From contig NZ_CP046244.1 in NCBI RefSeq assembly GCF_009735625.1, positions 1,240,001-1,304,000 of the forward strand: a stretch of 64,000 bases of DNA, given 5' to 3'. The DNA is from Moorella glycerini. Lineage in GTDB: Bacteria > Bacillota > DSM-521 > Neomoorellales > Neomoorellaceae. How positions within the stretch are numbered: the first letter of the stretch is position 1; each line of letters opens with the position of its first letter. The position numbers and the translations under genes are program-made. Below are positions 35,459-47,681 of this stretch, in pieces. The notes under the pieces are model-generated. The model ran no database searches, was not told the origin of the DNA, and saw only the letters and a program-made list of their open reading frames with translations.

Positions 35459-37334
35459 TAACCCCTTCCCGCCGTTTTTGTTCTAGATAGACCAGCAGGA
35501 TACTGATATCAGCCGGGGTAACGCCTGGTATGCGCAGGGCCTGCCCCAGGGAACGAGGTCTTACCCTTTCCAGGTGATCGATGCTCTCCCGGGATAAGCC
35601 ACGGATTTCCCGGTAATTGAGATTATCCGGTAAACGCCGTCCCTCCAGTTTTAACATCCGCTCTACCTGGGCTTTTTCCTTGGCAATATAGCCTTCGTAT
35701 TTGAGAATCATTTCTATTTCCCCGGCAATATCGGCCGTTAGCGGTGGTACCAGGCCGGCTTCTGCCATTTCCTGGTATCTTAATCCCGGTCTTTTCAGGA
35801 GATCGGCCAGGCTGGCCGTTCCCTTCAGGGGCGTCTCCTGGTGGCGTTGCAGTATCTCCTGGATAGCCTCATTGTTACTGCCTACATGCTGCTTTTGCAG
35901 CATCGCTATTCCTTCTTTGATGGCTTTTTCTTTGGCCTGCAACTTCTTGTAGCGTTCCCCATCCAGGAGCCCTATTTCATAACCAATGGCCGCCAGGCGC
36001 AGGTCGGCGTTATCTTCCCGCAGGAGCAAGCGGTGTTCAGCCCTGGCCGTCAGCATGCGGTAGGGCTCGGTGACACCCCTGGTGACCAGGTCATCAATAA
36101 GGACGCCGATATAGGCCTGGTCGCGCCTTAAAATAATTGGTTCCTTTCCCTGCACCAGGCGGGCGGCGTTGATACCCGCTATTAACCCCTGGGCCGCAGC
36201 TTCTTCGTAACCAGAGGTACCGTTGATCTGCCCGGCCGTGAATAAACCACCAATGGTTTTGCATTCCAGCGTTGCCTTGAGCTGGGTCGGTTCCAGGTAA
36301 TCATATTCAATGGCATAGCCAGGACGCATCATTTCCGCCTTTTCCAGGCCAGGGATACTGTGCAGGACAGCCAGCTGGACGTCTTCCGGCAGGCTGGTGG
36401 ACAAACCCTGGACGTACCATTCTTCCGTACTTAAGCCTTCCGGTTCCAGGAAAACCTGGTGCCCGGTCTTATCGGCAAAGCGGACCACTTTGTCTTCTAT
36501 TGACGGGCAGTAGCGCGGTCCCTTACCTTCGATCATGCCGCTGAAGAGGGGCGCCCGGTCCAGGTTATCCCTGATAATCCGGTGGGTCGTCTCGTTGGTA
36601 TGGGTCAGCCAGCAGGAAACATTGGGCCGGTGGCTGTTGTCCTCCCAGAAGGAGAAATTTAATGGCTCTTTGTCCCCGGGCTGTTCAATTAATTTCTCCC
36701 AGTTTATGGAACGCCCGCTTATCCTGGGCGGCGTACCGGTCTTAAAGCGGCCCATGGCGAGACCCAGGTCCTTTAAACTCGCCGCCAGATCAATGGCCGG
36801 GAACTGGCCGTTGGGCCCGCCGGAATAGGCAACATCGCCAATGATAATCCGGCCCCTAAGATAAGTTCCGGTAGTTAAAACAACAGCCCGGCAGTTAAAG
36901 AAGGCTCCCGTTCTGGTCAGGACACCCTTTACCCGGCCATTTTCCACCACCAGCCTGGTAACCTCACCCTGCTTGACCTCGAGATTATCCTGCCGTTCCA
37001 GGGTAAGGGTCATGAGCTGCTGGTAAAGCTTTTTATCGGCCTGAGCCCGCAAGGCCCTGACTGCCGGGCCTTTGCCGCCGTTGAGGCGCCGGATCTGGAT
37101 GCGACTGCGGTCGGTATTTAAGCCCATGGCGCCGCCCAGGGCGTCAATCTCCCTTACCAGGTGACCCTTGGCCGGCCCGCCCACCGAAGGGTTGCAGGGC
37201 ATCATGGCAATACTCTCCAGGCTGATGGTCAGCACCAGGGTACGACAGCCGAGCTTGGCTGCCGCCAGGGCGGCTTCACTGCCAGCATGACCGGCGCCAA
37301 TGACAATGACATCGTAATTCCCGGCGTTGTACAT
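35442..37334 (-). CDS. mnmG: tRNA uridine-34 carboxymethylaminomethyl modification enzyme MnmG (GidA)
   Basis: 630 residues from the ATG at 37334, preceded by AGAAGGTGAACAAA; an in-frame upstream start at 37439 adds an unlikely leader. FAD-binding [19 protein letters not shown] at the N-terminus, conserved [19 protein letters not shown] (with the reactive cysteine), [11 protein letters not shown], and a C-terminal helical domain. It acts with MnmE to modify wobble U34. Confidence 0.96.
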   Translation of the reverse strand: MYNAGNYDVIVIGAGHAGSEAALAAAKLGCRTLVLTISLESIAMMPCNPSVGGPAKGHLVREIDALGGAMGLNTDRSRIQIRRLNGGKGPAVRALRAQADKKLYQQLMTLTLERQDNLEVKQGEVTRLVVENGRVKGVLTRTGAFFNCRAVVLTTGTYLRGRIIIGDVAYSGGPNGQFPAIDLAASLKDLGLAMGRFKTGTPPRISGRSINWEKLIEQPGDKEPLNFSFWEDNSHRPNVSCWLTHTNETTHRIIRDNLDRAPLFSGMIEGKGPRYCPSIEDKVVRFADKTGHQVFLEPEGLSTEEWYVQGLSTSLPEDVQLAVLHSIPGLEKAEMMRPGYAIEYDYLEPTQLKATLECKTIGGLFTAGQINGTSGYEEAAAQGLIAGINAARLVQGKEPIILRRDQAYIGVLIDDLVTRGVTEPYRMLTARAEHRLLLREDNADLRLAAIGYEIGLLDGERYKKLQAKEKAIKEGIAMLQKQHVGSNNEAIQEILQRHQETPLKGTASLADLLKRPGLRYQEMAEAGLVPPLTADIAGEIEMILKYEGYIAKEKAQVERMLKLEGRRLPDNLNYREIRGLSRESIDHLERVRPRSLGQALRIPGVTPADISILLVYLEQKRREGVNACAG

Positions 37335-37481
37335 TTTGTTCACCTTCTTTCTACTTAACTTTCTAACCTGAAAATAACTTTGCTCCAGGCTGGCATTGTT
37401 TTTGCTCGCTCCAAACAAATGCCAGCCCGTTATTTTCATCCTTCTGCTGGTGCCGTGTTAGCGGTATCAGGGTCTTGTCAT

Positions 37482-38858
37482 CTATTTACCAATACAGAAG
37501 TCGCTAAAGATCCGGTCCAGGAGATCCTCCCGGGCGGTAGCTCCGGTGATTTCGCCCAGGAAATCGCGGGCCGCCCAGAGATCAATTGCGATTAGATCGC
37601 CGGGGATACCCTCTTCCCAGGCGGCTATGGCCGCGTTCAGGTGTTCCAGGCATTTTTCCAGGGCGTCCCGGTGGCGGGCCCGGGTGAGTAGGGGATCTCC
37701 CCGCCTCCTTACTGCTTTCCCGCCAAGGACGATCTCCTTTACCCTTTGGGCCAGTTCATCCAGGCCCCTGCCTTCCCGGGCGGAAATGGCCACACGGGGG
37801 TAAAGGCCGGCAAAAGCCGCAAGCCCGGTTTTCTTTTCGCCTACCAAGTCAACTTTATTGCCTACGACAATCAAGGTTTTACCCGCCACTTCCTCAAGAA
37901 TACGCTCATCTTCCGGTAAGATTCCGGTACTTAGATCAACGACCATCAGGACCAGGTCGGCTTCCTTTACTGCCTGCCTTGTCCGCGCCACACCGATACT
38001 CTCTAGGGTATCGGCCGTTTCCCTTAAACCCGCAGTATCGATAAGGCGACAGGCAAAACCACCCAGCAGCAAAGTTTCTTCTATGGTATCCCTGGTGGTA
38101 CCCGGAATCTGGCTGACAATAGCCCTTTCCTGGCGCAGAAGTGCATTTAACAGGCTGGACTTGCCGACGTTGGGCCGCCCGACAATGGCAATTTTCAGGC
38201 CTTCATTAAGGAGTCGCCCTTCTTCCCAGGTGGCCAGTAGTTTTTTTACCTCTTCCCGGGCCTGGCGCAGCTTATCCAGCTCGCCAGCACTTACTTCGCC
38301 AACCTCTTCGGGAAAATCCAGACTGGCTTCAATGGCTGCCAGCACGCCGGTAAGAAGATCGTTTATCTCCGTTATTTTTTGAGACAGTTTACCCTGCAGT
38401 TGGCCCACGGCAGCTGCCAGTCCCTGGCTGCTCCTGGCCCGGATGACATCCAGCACTGCCTCAGCCTGGGCCAGGTCCAGGCGCCCGTTTAAAAAGGCGC
38501 GCCTGGTAAATTCTCCCGGCTCGGCCAGCCTGGCACCGTGGCGTAAAGCCAGTTGTAAAACCCTGGCTACCGCCAGGGGACCACCATGGCAGTTGATTTC
38601 CACTACATCTTCGGCCGTATAGCTGCGGGGAGCCCGCATAATGCAGGCCAGGACCTCATCAACGGTTTCCCCCGTCGCGGGATCGACAATCACTCCCAGG
38701 CGCAAGGTATGGCTGCGGCTGGCAGCAAAATCCGGTCCCCGGCGGGGCTGAAATATTTTACTGGCGATGGCTACAGCTTCACTGCCGCTCAGGCGAACTA
38801 TGCCGATGCCGCCTTCACCCGGCGGTGTGGCTACTGCGGCTATGGTGTCGGCCAGCAT
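37482..38858 (-). CDS. mnmE: tRNA modification GTPase MnmE (TrmE)
   Basis: About 458 residues from ATG 38858 (MLADTIAAVATPPGEGGIGI), preceded by GGGGAGGGC; the longer frame from 38906 is disfavoured. Contains an N-terminal formyl-THF-binding domain, then the inserted G domain (GRPNVGKSSLLNALL, DTAGLRET, NKVD) and the C-terminal CIGK motif whose cysteine is conserved. Partner of MnmG, which follows 147 bases downstream. Confidence 0.96.
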   Translation of the reverse strand: MLADTIAAVATPPGEGGIGIVRLSGSEAVAIASKIFQPRRGPDFAASRSHTLRLGVIVDPATGETVDEVLACIMRAPRSYTAEDVVEINCHGGPLAVARVLQLALRHGARLAEPGEFTRRAFLNGRLDLAQAEAVLDVIRARSSQGLAAAVGQLQGKLSQKITEINDLLTGVLAAIEASLDFPEEVGEVSAGELDKLRQAREEVKKLLATWEEGRLLNEGLKIAIVGRPNVGKSSLLNALLRQERAIVSQIPGTTRDTIEETLLLGGFACRLIDTAGLRETADTLESIGVARTRQAVKEADLVLMVVDLSTGILPEDERILEEVAGKTLIVVGNKVDLVGEKKTGLAAFAGLYPRVAISAREGRGLDELAQRVKEIVLGGKAVRRRGDPLLTRARHRDALEKCLEHLNAAIAAWEEGIPGDLIAIDLWAARDFLGEITGATAREDLLDRIFSDFCIGK

Positions 38859-38952
38859 AGCCTGCCCTCCCCACATAATAAAACCCAGCAATACTGAAGG
38901 TATCACTGGGCCATAGCAACATACCAGGTAATTTTATTTTAGCGTAAAAATG

Positions 38953-39573
38953 TTAATGACGCAAGGCAATAACAACCTTACGGTTTGGTTCCTGCCCTTC
39001 ACTGAAGGTCAAGATCTCATTGTCGTTTTGTAAAGCAGTATGGATAACGCGCCTCTCCTGGGGGTTCATGGGTTCCAGGACGACCCTTTTCCCGGTTGCT
39101 TTTACCCGGGCCGACAAACGGCGGGCGAGATTGATTAAAGTTTGCTCCCGGCGCTTGCGGTAGCCCTCTACATCCAGGACGATCTTGACTTTGTTCTTTA
39201 ATACCCGGTTTACGGCCAGGTTGCATAAATACTGCAGGGCGTCCAGGTTGTCGCCCCGCCGGCCAATTAAGATACCCAGGTCTTTGCCGTGAAAACTGAC
39301 AAAATAATATCCTTCCCGCTGCCGGATTTCGATGCCGGCTGTTACATGCATGGCTTTTAATACCTTGGTTAAAAAGTCGTTAATTACTTCTTCGGGGCTA
39401 TCGGGCAGGACAACCTTTACCCGCGCCTGGCGCGAGCCCAGTAAACCTAAAAAACCCTTACTGCCTTCTTCTAAAATATAAATTTCTACCTCTTCCCTTT
39501 TGGCCCCCAAACTTTTCAGCGCTGCCTCAATGGCTTCCTCAACAGTCTTGCCGCTGGTTTCAATCTCCTTCAT
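38953..39573 (-). CDS. khpB: RNA-binding protein KhpB (Jag/SpoIIIJ-associated)
   Basis: 206 residues from ATG 39573, whose ATGA overlaps the yidC stop; an upstream in-frame start (39624) would lie inside yidC and is unlikely. Jag-N domain (KEIETSGKTVEEAIEAALKSL), KH domain (ILIGRRGDNLDALQYLCNLA) and R3H domain (RVVLEPMNPQERRVIHTAL). It binds RNA with KhpA and influences cell-wall growth. Confidence 0.94.
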   Translation of the reverse strand: MKEIETSGKTVEEAIEAALKSLGAKREEVEIYILEEGSKGFLGLLGSRQARVKVVLPDSPEEVINDFLTKVLKAMHVTAGIEIRQREGYYFVSFHGKDLGILIGRRGDNLDALQYLCNLAVNRVLKNKVKIVLDVEGYRKRREQTLINLARRLSARVKATGKRVVLEPMNPQERRVIHTALQNDNEILTFSEGQEPNRKVVIALRH

Positions 39574-40250
39574 TTGGCGCTGATTTCCTCCTTCACCAGG
39601 TGCGGCTTCCGGCGTACCAGCCACTGTTCTAAAATGCCCATTAAACTAAAGGTTACCCAGTAGAGAGATAGGCCGGCCGAAAAGCTCCGGCTCATCCAGC
39701 CAATTACCAGTGGCATGACTATAAGCATCGTCCTCTGGGTCTGGTCTTGATTGCCGCCGACCATACTTACTTTTTGCTGGAAAAAAGTACCCAGAGCAAC
39801 TAAGATAGGTAAGATATAGGGATCCGGTTGCCCTAAATTGCTGACCCATAAAAAGTTGGCGTGGGCCAGTTCCACATAGGCCGGGTGGTGAACGGGATCA
39901 AAGAAGGTACGCAGGGCACTGAATAAAGCAAAAAGAACGGGCATTTGCACCAGTAGAGGTAAACATCCCCCCAGGGGATTGACGCCTTCCTTCTGGTACA
40001 GTTCCATCATGGCCTGCTGGGCCTTTTGCGGGTTGCTCTTATACTTTTTTTGCAATTCCTGGATCTTGGGTTGAATTTCTTGCATCCGTTTCATGGAGCG
40101 CAGTTGCCTGTAGGTTAAAGGGAAAAGGATTACCTTAACGAGAATGGTAAACAAAATTATAGCCAGGCCATAATTGGGTATCCCCATCGTCCTGGTAATA
40201 TTATATAAAAATTGTATTGATTGTGACAGGAAATCAACTAATATATTCAA
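39570..40250 (-). CDS. yidC: membrane protein insertase YidC/OxaA (SpoIIIJ-like)
   Basis: 226 residues with about five TM helices. The first helix has GLAIILFTILVKVILFPLTY, including the conserved hydrophilic-groove arginine just after (RQLRSMKRMQEIQPKIQ); GGCLPLLVQMPVLFALFSAL follows. No lipoprotein signal is evident at the N-terminus. It inserts membrane proteins with or without SecYEG. Between yidD and khpB, the standard order. Confidence 0.94.
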   Translation of the reverse strand: MNILVDFLSQSIQFLYNITRTMGIPNYGLAIILFTILVKVILFPLTYRQLRSMKRMQEIQPKIQELQKKYKSNPQKAQQAMMELYQKEGVNPLGGCLPLLVQMPVLFALFSALRTFFDPVHHPAYVELAHANFLWVSNLGQPDPYILPILVALGTFFQQKVSMVGGNQDQTQRTMLIVMPLVIGWMSRSFSAGLSLYWVTFSLMGILEQWLVRRKPHLVKEEISAK

Positions 40251-40310
40251 CTAGCACCCTGCCTTCTTCCCCTCTTTAAGGAAAAGGCAGCCTTCACCTC
40301 CCTGCTGGCT

Positions 40311-40532
40311 TTAACGAACCGGGTCATAACCTCCAGGCTGCCACGGGTGACAGCGCCCTAATCTTTTTACAGCCAGGATACCTCCCCTGAATACTCCATA
40401 TCTGCTTATTGCTTCCAGAGTATACTGGGAACAAGTGGGATAGAAACGACAATTTTTACCCAGGATAGGGGAAATAAATATCTGATATAAACGAATAAAT
40501 AAGATAACACTTCTTTTAATCACCCGGGCCAC
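40311..40532 (-). CDS. yidD: membrane protein insertion efficiency factor YidD
   Basis: 73 residues. [20 protein letters not shown], then [20 protein letters not shown] is the diagnostic YidD segment with its paired cysteines, ending [15 protein letters not shown] start overlapping the rnpA end by 17 bases. Confidence 0.95.
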   Translation of the reverse strand: MARVIKRSVILFIRLYQIFISPILGKNCRFYPTCSQYTLEAISRYGVFRGGILAVKRLGRCHPWQPGGYDPVR

Positions 40533-40884
40533 CGCTTTCCTTTTTAACCAAAATTTTCCCCCAGCGCCCTAAATTTAATACTTCTTGCTCCAGTTCATTA
40601 AAATTACTTTGCCCCGCACTCTCCCTGGCTACCAGCACCACATCCCAACCCGGCTGGAAAGAAGTTATATGTTTACGACAGATTTCCCGCAGGCGGCGCT
40701 TTAATAAATTGCGCTTTACAGCTTTGCCTACTTTTTTGGAAATGGAAAAACCAAAACGGGTAAGGCCATAGTTATTGGGCCTATAATATAGTTTTAACAT
40801 TTTGCCGCTTACTTTGCGGCCCTGGCGGTAAACCCGGCGGAAATCCTTGGCTTTGACAATACGCCGCCCTGCAGTTAACAACAT
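40516..40884 (-). CDS. rnpA: ribonuclease P protein component
   Basis: 122 residues. [20 protein letters not shown] at the N-terminus and the RNR-type motif [20 protein letters not shown], which contacts the RNase P RNA. It processes tRNA 5' ends. Immediately downstream of rpmH on the minus strand, the universal order. Confidence 0.95.
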   Translation of the reverse strand: MLLTAGRRIVKAKDFRRVYRQGRKVSGKMLKLYYRPNNYGLTRFGFSISKKVGKAVKRNLLKRRLREICRKHITSFQPGWDVVLVARESAGQSNFNELEQEVLNLGRWGKILVKKESGGPGD

Positions 40885-40917
40885 CCTGCCTCCATGGAAA
40901 AAGGGATAGGGCCTGCC

Positions 40918-41052
40918 TTAAGCAGACAGGCGTTTACGACCTTTCCGGCGCCGCCGCTTGATGACTTCCTGGCCGGCTCGCGTGCGCATCCGCTTTAAAA
41001 AACCATGAACCCTCTGATGGCGTCTCTTTTTGGGTTGATAAGTCCTTTTCAA
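40918..41052 (-). CDS. rpmH: 50S ribosomal protein L34
   Basis: 44 residues, too short for a 60-residue cutoff: [20 protein letters not shown] followed by [20 protein letters not shown] and LSA. TTG start at 41052 with AGGAGG upstream. Highly basic. It is the first minus-strand gene left of the origin and leads rpmH-rnpA-yidD-yidC. Confidence 0.96.
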   Translation of the reverse strand: MKRTYQPKKRRHQRVHGFLKRMRTRAGQEVIKRRRRKGRKRLSA

Positions 41053-41290
41053 ACTTACTTTTCCCTCCTACCAGAGTTATCTTTTATCTTTTTCCAGCCG
41101 TATCATTCAAATTATAGCTGAGTCTTTTTCCATCTGTCAAGGAAAAGGAATTTTTGTTGCCTGTTGATAGTTATCCCCAAAGCTGGTAAGATAAAAATGC
41201 GTGATTTCCCTTTATACCTCTCATTTATCCCCGATATTCATTTTATAGACAGCTGACTTTATTAACATCATCCCCAGGGAGGTTTCCTTT
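41053..41290. other. origin-proximal intergenic region rpmH-dnaA
   Basis: AT-rich divergent gap. DnaA-box-like sites: TTATCCCCA at 41171-41179 and TTATCCCCG at 41225-41233. Gene orientation flips here. Probably contains the dnaA and rpmH promoters and part of oriC. Confidence 0.7.
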
Positions 41291-42619
41291 TTGTCACCAA
41301 ATCAACTCGATCTAGCCTGGCAACAGGTATTATCTATTTTAGAAAAACAAATTAGTTTCTCCGCCCTGGAAGCATGGTTTTTTGATACCCGGCCGGTAAC
41401 CATGCAGGGTAACACTCTGGTCCTGGCCGCAGCCAACGAATTTGCCCGCGATTATATCCAGAGCCGTTATTATCCTTTGGTTCAGGAATCCCTGCAAAAA
41501 GTCCTGGGCCGGGAACCAATTAATATCCAGGTTATTTGCTTTTCTCCTGCTGGGGACCTGGCCACAGCCCCCCCTGAAGCAGCATACGACGACCTGCCCC
41601 GCCTTAATCCCAGGTACACTTTTGATACTTTTGTGGTGGGCAACAGCAACCGCTTCGCTCACGCTGCCTGCCTGGCAGTAGCCGAAACGCCGGCCAATTC
41701 TTATAATCCTTTATTTATTTATGGTGGTGTTGGCCTGGGGAAAACCCACCTCATGCAGGCTATCGGCCATCACGTCCGCCAGCACTTACCTAATTTCCGG
41801 GTCCTGTACATTTCCTCGGAAAGGTTTACCAACGACCTGATTAACGCTATTCGCGATGAGCAGACGGAAGAATTCCGGGCTAAATACCGTAACATTGATG
41901 TCCTCCTTATTGATGATATCCAGTTCCTGGCAAAAAAAGAAAGTACCCAGGTAGAATTTTTCCATACCTTCAACCACCTGTATGAAGCCAATAAACAGAT
42001 AGTAATCTCCAGTGACCGGCCGCCTAAAGAAATACCTACCTTAGAAGACCGCTTACGATCGCGTTTTGAGTGGGGACTCATTACCGATATCCAGCCGCCC
42101 GACCTGGAAACCAGGATGGCTATCTTACGTAAGAAAGCAGCTGCCGAAAATATTATTCTCCCGGATGATGTCATGTTTTTTATGGCCCAAAAAATAGATT
42201 CTAACATCCGGGAACTGGAAGGGGCTTTGATCCGGGTAGCAGCCTATGCCGCCTTTACGAAAGAAGAAGTTACCATCGAGCTGGCGGAAAAAGTTCTCAA
42301 GGATGCCTTAAATCTGGCCCGGCCGAAGCCAATTACCATCAACCTGATCCAGGAAGTGGTGGCTCGCTATTTCAACTTGAAGCCTGAAGATTTAAAGGCT
42401 AAAAAGCGGAACCGTTCGGTAGCCTTTCCCCGGCAAATAGCCATGTACCTGGCCAGGGAGATGATCGATGCCTCTTTACCTCAGATCGGGGAGGCCTTTG
42501 GCGGCAGGGATCATACAACTGTCCTTCACGCCTACAACAAGATACGCGATGATTTAATAAGCGATCCCTCCCTGCCCCAGATGATATCCCAGCTTATGCA
42601 GGAAATTAGAAACCAGTAA
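41291..42619 (+). CDS. dnaA: chromosomal replication initiator DnaA
   Basis: 442 residues, TTG start with AGGGAGG upstream. Domain I (to about 85), short linker, AAA+ domain III with GGVGLGKTHLMQAIGHH (Walker A) and LLIDDIQFLA (Walker B), and domain IV with the DnaA signature GRDHTTVLHAYNKI that reads DnaA boxes. It melts oriC and loads the helicase. First gene of the plus-strand replication cluster. Confidence 0.97.
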   Translation: MSPNQLDLAWQQVLSILEKQISFSALEAWFFDTRPVTMQGNTLVLAAANEFARDYIQSRYYPLVQESLQKVLGREPINIQVICFSPAGDLATAPPEAAYDDLPRLNPRYTFDTFVVGNSNRFAHAACLAVAETPANSYNPLFIYGGVGLGKTHLMQAIGHHVRQHLPNFRVLYISSERFTNDLINAIRDEQTEEFRAKYRNIDVLLIDDIQFLAKKESTQVEFFHTFNHLYEANKQIVISSDRPPKEIPTLEDRLRSRFEWGLITDIQPPDLETRMAILRKKAAAENIILPDDVMFFMAQKIDSNIRELEGALIRVAAYAAFTKEEVTIELAEKVLKDALNLARPKPITINLIQEVVARYFNLKPEDLKAKKRNRSVAFPRQIAMYLAREMIDASLPQIGEAFGGRDHTTVLHAYNKIRDDLISDPSLPQMISQLMQEIRNQ

Positions 42620-42730
42620 TCCACAAATCTCAAATCCCGTCCTGACAGCATTTACGGCTGCTATTAACATATCCACAGGCCCTATTACTACTACTATTCA
42701 TCTTTAAGATGATGATGGAGGATTTGTTCC
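42617..42730. other. dnaA-dnaN intergenic region with DnaA-box-like sites
   Basis: TAATCCACA at 42617-42625 (overlapping the dnaA stop) and ATATCCACA at 42669-42677 each differ from TTATCCACA by one base. As in other Firmicutes, the origin may be bipartite around dnaA. Confidence 0.65.
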
Positions 42731-43882
42731 ATGCATATTTACTGTTCCCAACCCCAGCTTTTACAGGCTGTGCAAAAGGTTTACCGTGCCGTAGCCACCA
42801 GCACTACTCTACCGGCCCTTACAGGTATTTTATTCCAGGCACAAGATAATATGCTAACTTTACAGGGAACTGATCTCGATCTAGGTATTATTTACAGTTT
42901 CCCTGTGGAAGTACTAACTCCCGGCGAACTACTCCTGCCGGCGCGCATTTTTTCAGAAATGGTGCGGCGTTTACCACCGACTAACCTCTCTTTACAGGCC
43001 CTGCCGGATAATACCGTTGCCATAACCTACATGCAGTCCAGGGTCCAGTTAAACAGCTTCGATCCCAACCAGTTTCCTTCCCTGCCAGACCTGGAAGGCA
43101 ATATATCCCTGGAGATAAATATAAACACTATTAAAGACGCCGTCCGCAAAGTAAGTATAGCTACCAGCAGTGAAGATTTGCGTAGTATTTTTAGCGGGAT
43201 ACTACTGGAAATAGAACCCGGGGGGAATCAATTTAACCTGGTGGCTACCGATACCCACCGGCTAGCCGTCTACCATGGCCGGCTGGCCGGAATTACCAGC
43301 CAGGAGCCGGTAAACGCCCTCATTGGCAGCCGTTCCTTGAATGAACTGGCCCGCCTGCTGCCGGGTGAAGAAGGCCAGGTGCAAATAAGCATAGGTTCCA
43401 GCCAGATTTTTGCCCGGTATGAAAACTTAAAGCTATATGCCCGTTTGCTTGATGGTAAGTTTCCTCATTATCGCCAGGTTATTCCTCAATCCCATATTAC
43501 CACCGTAAAGGTGGCAACCAGGGACATACTGGAAACAACAGAACGGGCTACCTTGCTGGCCCGGGATGAAATAAAATCCCGTTCTCATATTATCTTCCTG
43601 CAGGTAGGTGAAACTTTAAAGATTACCAGCGACGCTACCGAAGTTGGCCACCTGGAGGAAGAACTAGCGGCGCAGGTTGAAGGTGAGCCTTTAACCCTGG
43701 CCATGAACGGCCGTTATTTACTGGAAACGTTACGGATAATAGACACGGAAGAGGTTATCCTGGAGATGCTGGCACCTTTAAAACCAGTAGTTGTGAAACC
43801 GGCAGGCGAGGATAATTATTTTTGCCTCATCCTGCCGGTAAGGATCAATACCGCACCGGAAAGCAGCCCGCCAGGTGTCTAA
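42731..43882 (+). CDS. dnaN: DNA polymerase III beta subunit (sliding clamp)
   Basis: 383 residues with three clamp domains. VKV..YRAVATSTTLPALTG near the start and SLPDLEG, ATDTHRLAVYHG, LDGKFPHYRQVIP and the C-terminal LPVRI are typical. It forms a ring holding polymerase on DNA. ATG start with GGAGGATTTGTTCC. Confidence 0.97.
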   Translation: MHIYCSQPQLLQAVQKVYRAVATSTTLPALTGILFQAQDNMLTLQGTDLDLGIIYSFPVEVLTPGELLLPARIFSEMVRRLPPTNLSLQALPDNTVAITYMQSRVQLNSFDPNQFPSLPDLEGNISLEININTIKDAVRKVSIATSSEDLRSIFSGILLEIEPGGNQFNLVATDTHRLAVYHGRLAGITSQEPVNALIGSRSLNELARLLPGEEGQVQISIGSSQIFARYENLKLYARLLDGKFPHYRQVIPQSHITTVKVATRDILETTERATLLARDEIKSRSHIIFLQVGETLKITSDATEVGHLEEELAAQVEGEPLTLAMNGRYLLETLRIIDTEEVILEMLAPLKPVVVKPAGEDNYFCLILPVRINTAPESSPPGV

Positions 43883-43893
43883 AGGGTTTAATT

Positions 43894-44121
43894 ATGCCTA
43901 GCAAAAACGTACCTATTACTACTCCATCTATCCGGCTGGACCAGTTCTTAAAATGGGCTGGCATAGCAGCAACCGGCGGCCAGGCAAAAGCAATGATTGC
44001 CGGCGGCCTGGTACGGGTTAACGGTCAAACAGAGAAACGCCGCAGCCATCCTATAGGGCCTGGCGATGAGGTGGAAGTTAAGGGTGACAGCTATAAGCTT
44101 ACGGCAGCTCCAGTTGACTAA
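43894..44121 (+). CDS. S4-domain RNA-binding protein (YaaA/RlbA)
   Basis: 75 residues from ATG 43894. IRLDQFLKWAGIAATGGQAK, then AMIAGGLVRVNGQTEKRRSH is an S4 fold. Found between dnaN and recF in many Firmicutes. The start at 43822 would lie within dnaN and is unlikely. Its end overlaps the start of recF. Confidence 0.9.
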   Translation: MPSKNVPITTPSIRLDQFLKWAGIAATGGQAKAMIAGGLVRVNGQTEKRRSHPIGPGDEVEVKGDSYKLTAAPVD

Positions 44122-45175
44122 TTTTCGCAGTTACCGCGAGTTAACCTGGAACTGCCAGCCGGGCCTGAACATTATCCAGGGTCCCAACGCGGCCGGCAAG
44201 ACCAATCTCCTGGAAGCTGTTGGCTATTTAAGCTTTGCCCGATCCTTGCGCCAGCAGCAAGACCAGCAAGTGGTAAGCTGGGGAGCAAACTCTTTCCAGG
44301 TAAAAGGCTTCTGCAATGCCGGCCAGGAAAACCTGGAAGTAGCTATTATTTACCATCAAAGTCATAAAGAGTTAACAATTAACGGCCAGCACCACCGCTT
44401 AGTTGATCTCCTGGGGATCTTGCCGGTTATCTATTTTGGACCCGATGACCTGCTCCTGCTTAAAGGTGCGCCTGTCTACCGGCGCCAGTTCCTGGACCGG
44501 GAGATAAGCATCCTGGACCGGCTCTATTGCCACAGCCTCCAGTCTTACCGTCGCCTCCTTTTACAGCGCAACCGTTTACTGCGGCAGATCAAGGCAGGCC
44601 GGGGAAAATTTCAGGAGCTTGAACCCTGGAATATCCAGTTAGTATCTACCGGCTTGACCATTATCCAGAGAAGACGGGCCTTTCTCCAGGCCCTGGAACC
44701 CCTGGCAGCGGCCATCTACCAGAGTATGGATGCCAGGGAACAGCTAACCCTTACCTACCGGCCCAGCGGCGGTGACGGAGAGGAATGGCTGGCAAAAATA
44801 ACTGCGGGAATGGAAAGGGAGATCCAGGCGGGCTTAAGTCTCTGGGGACCCCATCGTGACGATTTCTCCTTTTTTATCGGCGACCATGAAGCGCGTTGCT
44901 TTGCTTCCCAGGGCCAGCAAAGGTCAGCCGTGCTGGCCCTCAAAATTGCTGAAGCCAGGATCTTTATGCAGGTCCTGGGAAAGAGGCCTATTTTGCTCCT
45001 GGATGACGTTTTCTCCGAGCTGGATAGCAAACGCCAGCAAGCCTTGCTGGAACTCCTGGCTACCGCTGGCCAGACCTTTTTAACGACCACGGAATTGACC
45101 AGACTACCGGCCAGCCTCCTGGAGCAGGCCACCCTCTGGCAATTATCAGGGGAAAGACAGTTAGTGGCAGGGTAG
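44084..45175 (+). CDS. recF: DNA replication and repair protein RecF
   Basis: About 363 residues. LRQLQLTNFRSYRELTW at the N-terminus, Walker A GPNAAGKTNLLEA, ABC-type signature region (SQGQQRSAVLALKIAEA) and Walker B PILLLDDVFSELD. It loads RecA at gaps. GTG 44084 gives the normal N-terminus; the frame opens from 44066. The stop (45173-45175) abuts repeat RNA copy C. Confidence 0.94.
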   Translation: MTAISLRQLQLTNFRSYRELTWNCQPGLNIIQGPNAAGKTNLLEAVGYLSFARSLRQQQDQQVVSWGANSFQVKGFCNAGQENLEVAIIYHQSHKELTINGQHHRLVDLLGILPVIYFGPDDLLLLKGAPVYRRQFLDREISILDRLYCHSLQSYRRLLLQRNRLLRQIKAGRGKFQELEPWNIQLVSTGLTIIQRRRAFLQALEPLAAAIYQSMDAREQLTLTYRPSGGDGEEWLAKITAGMEREIQAGLSLWGPHRDDFSFFIGDHEARCFASQGQQRSAVLALKIAEARIFMQVLGKRPILLLDDVFSELDSKRQQALLELLATAGQTFLTTTELTRLPASLLEQATLWQLSGERQLVAG

Positions 45176-45177
45176 GG

Positions 45178-45264
45178 ATATGTCCCGGAGCCTATGAGGC
45201 GTGGAGCAAAGGTCAAAAGGCAGGCGAGGTGAGGTAACCGCTGCCGGAGCCGAGGACGCCTGAG
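45178..45264 (+). repeat. structured repeat RNA, truncated copy C
   Basis: ATATGTCCCGGAGCC at 45178 and AGGCGAGGTGAGGTAACCGC, then GAGGACGCCTGAG to 45264 match the 5' third of copies A and B; the remaining two thirds and the closing helix partner are absent. It begins three bases after the recF stop and ends 32 bases before remB, so it lies in the recF-remB-gyrB leader. Confidence 0.65.
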
Positions 45265-45295
45265 AGTAGCAGAACCTTATGCGGAGGTGGTTATT

Positions 45296-47582
<2,287 letters not shown>

Positions 47583-47586
47583 GGTA

Positions 47587-47610
47587 GGGGGGCTGACCCC
47601 CGTTTTTCTT
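47587..47610 (+). terminator. intrinsic terminator after gyrB
   Basis: GGGGG-CTGA-CCCCC (47588-47601) followed by GTTTTTCTTT. It separates gyrB from gyrA. Confidence 0.8.
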
Positions 47611-47681
47611 TAGAACTGTTTGTCGCTAGCTTCCAGCCGGGTATAATTAAAGGGTCACTCTTGAAAGAAGGTGGAAAATAC

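Noticed and set aside
41053-42730. Perfect TTATCCACA DnaA box
   Set aside because: None found exactly; only one- or two-mismatch forms, so individual boxes are not listed as certain.
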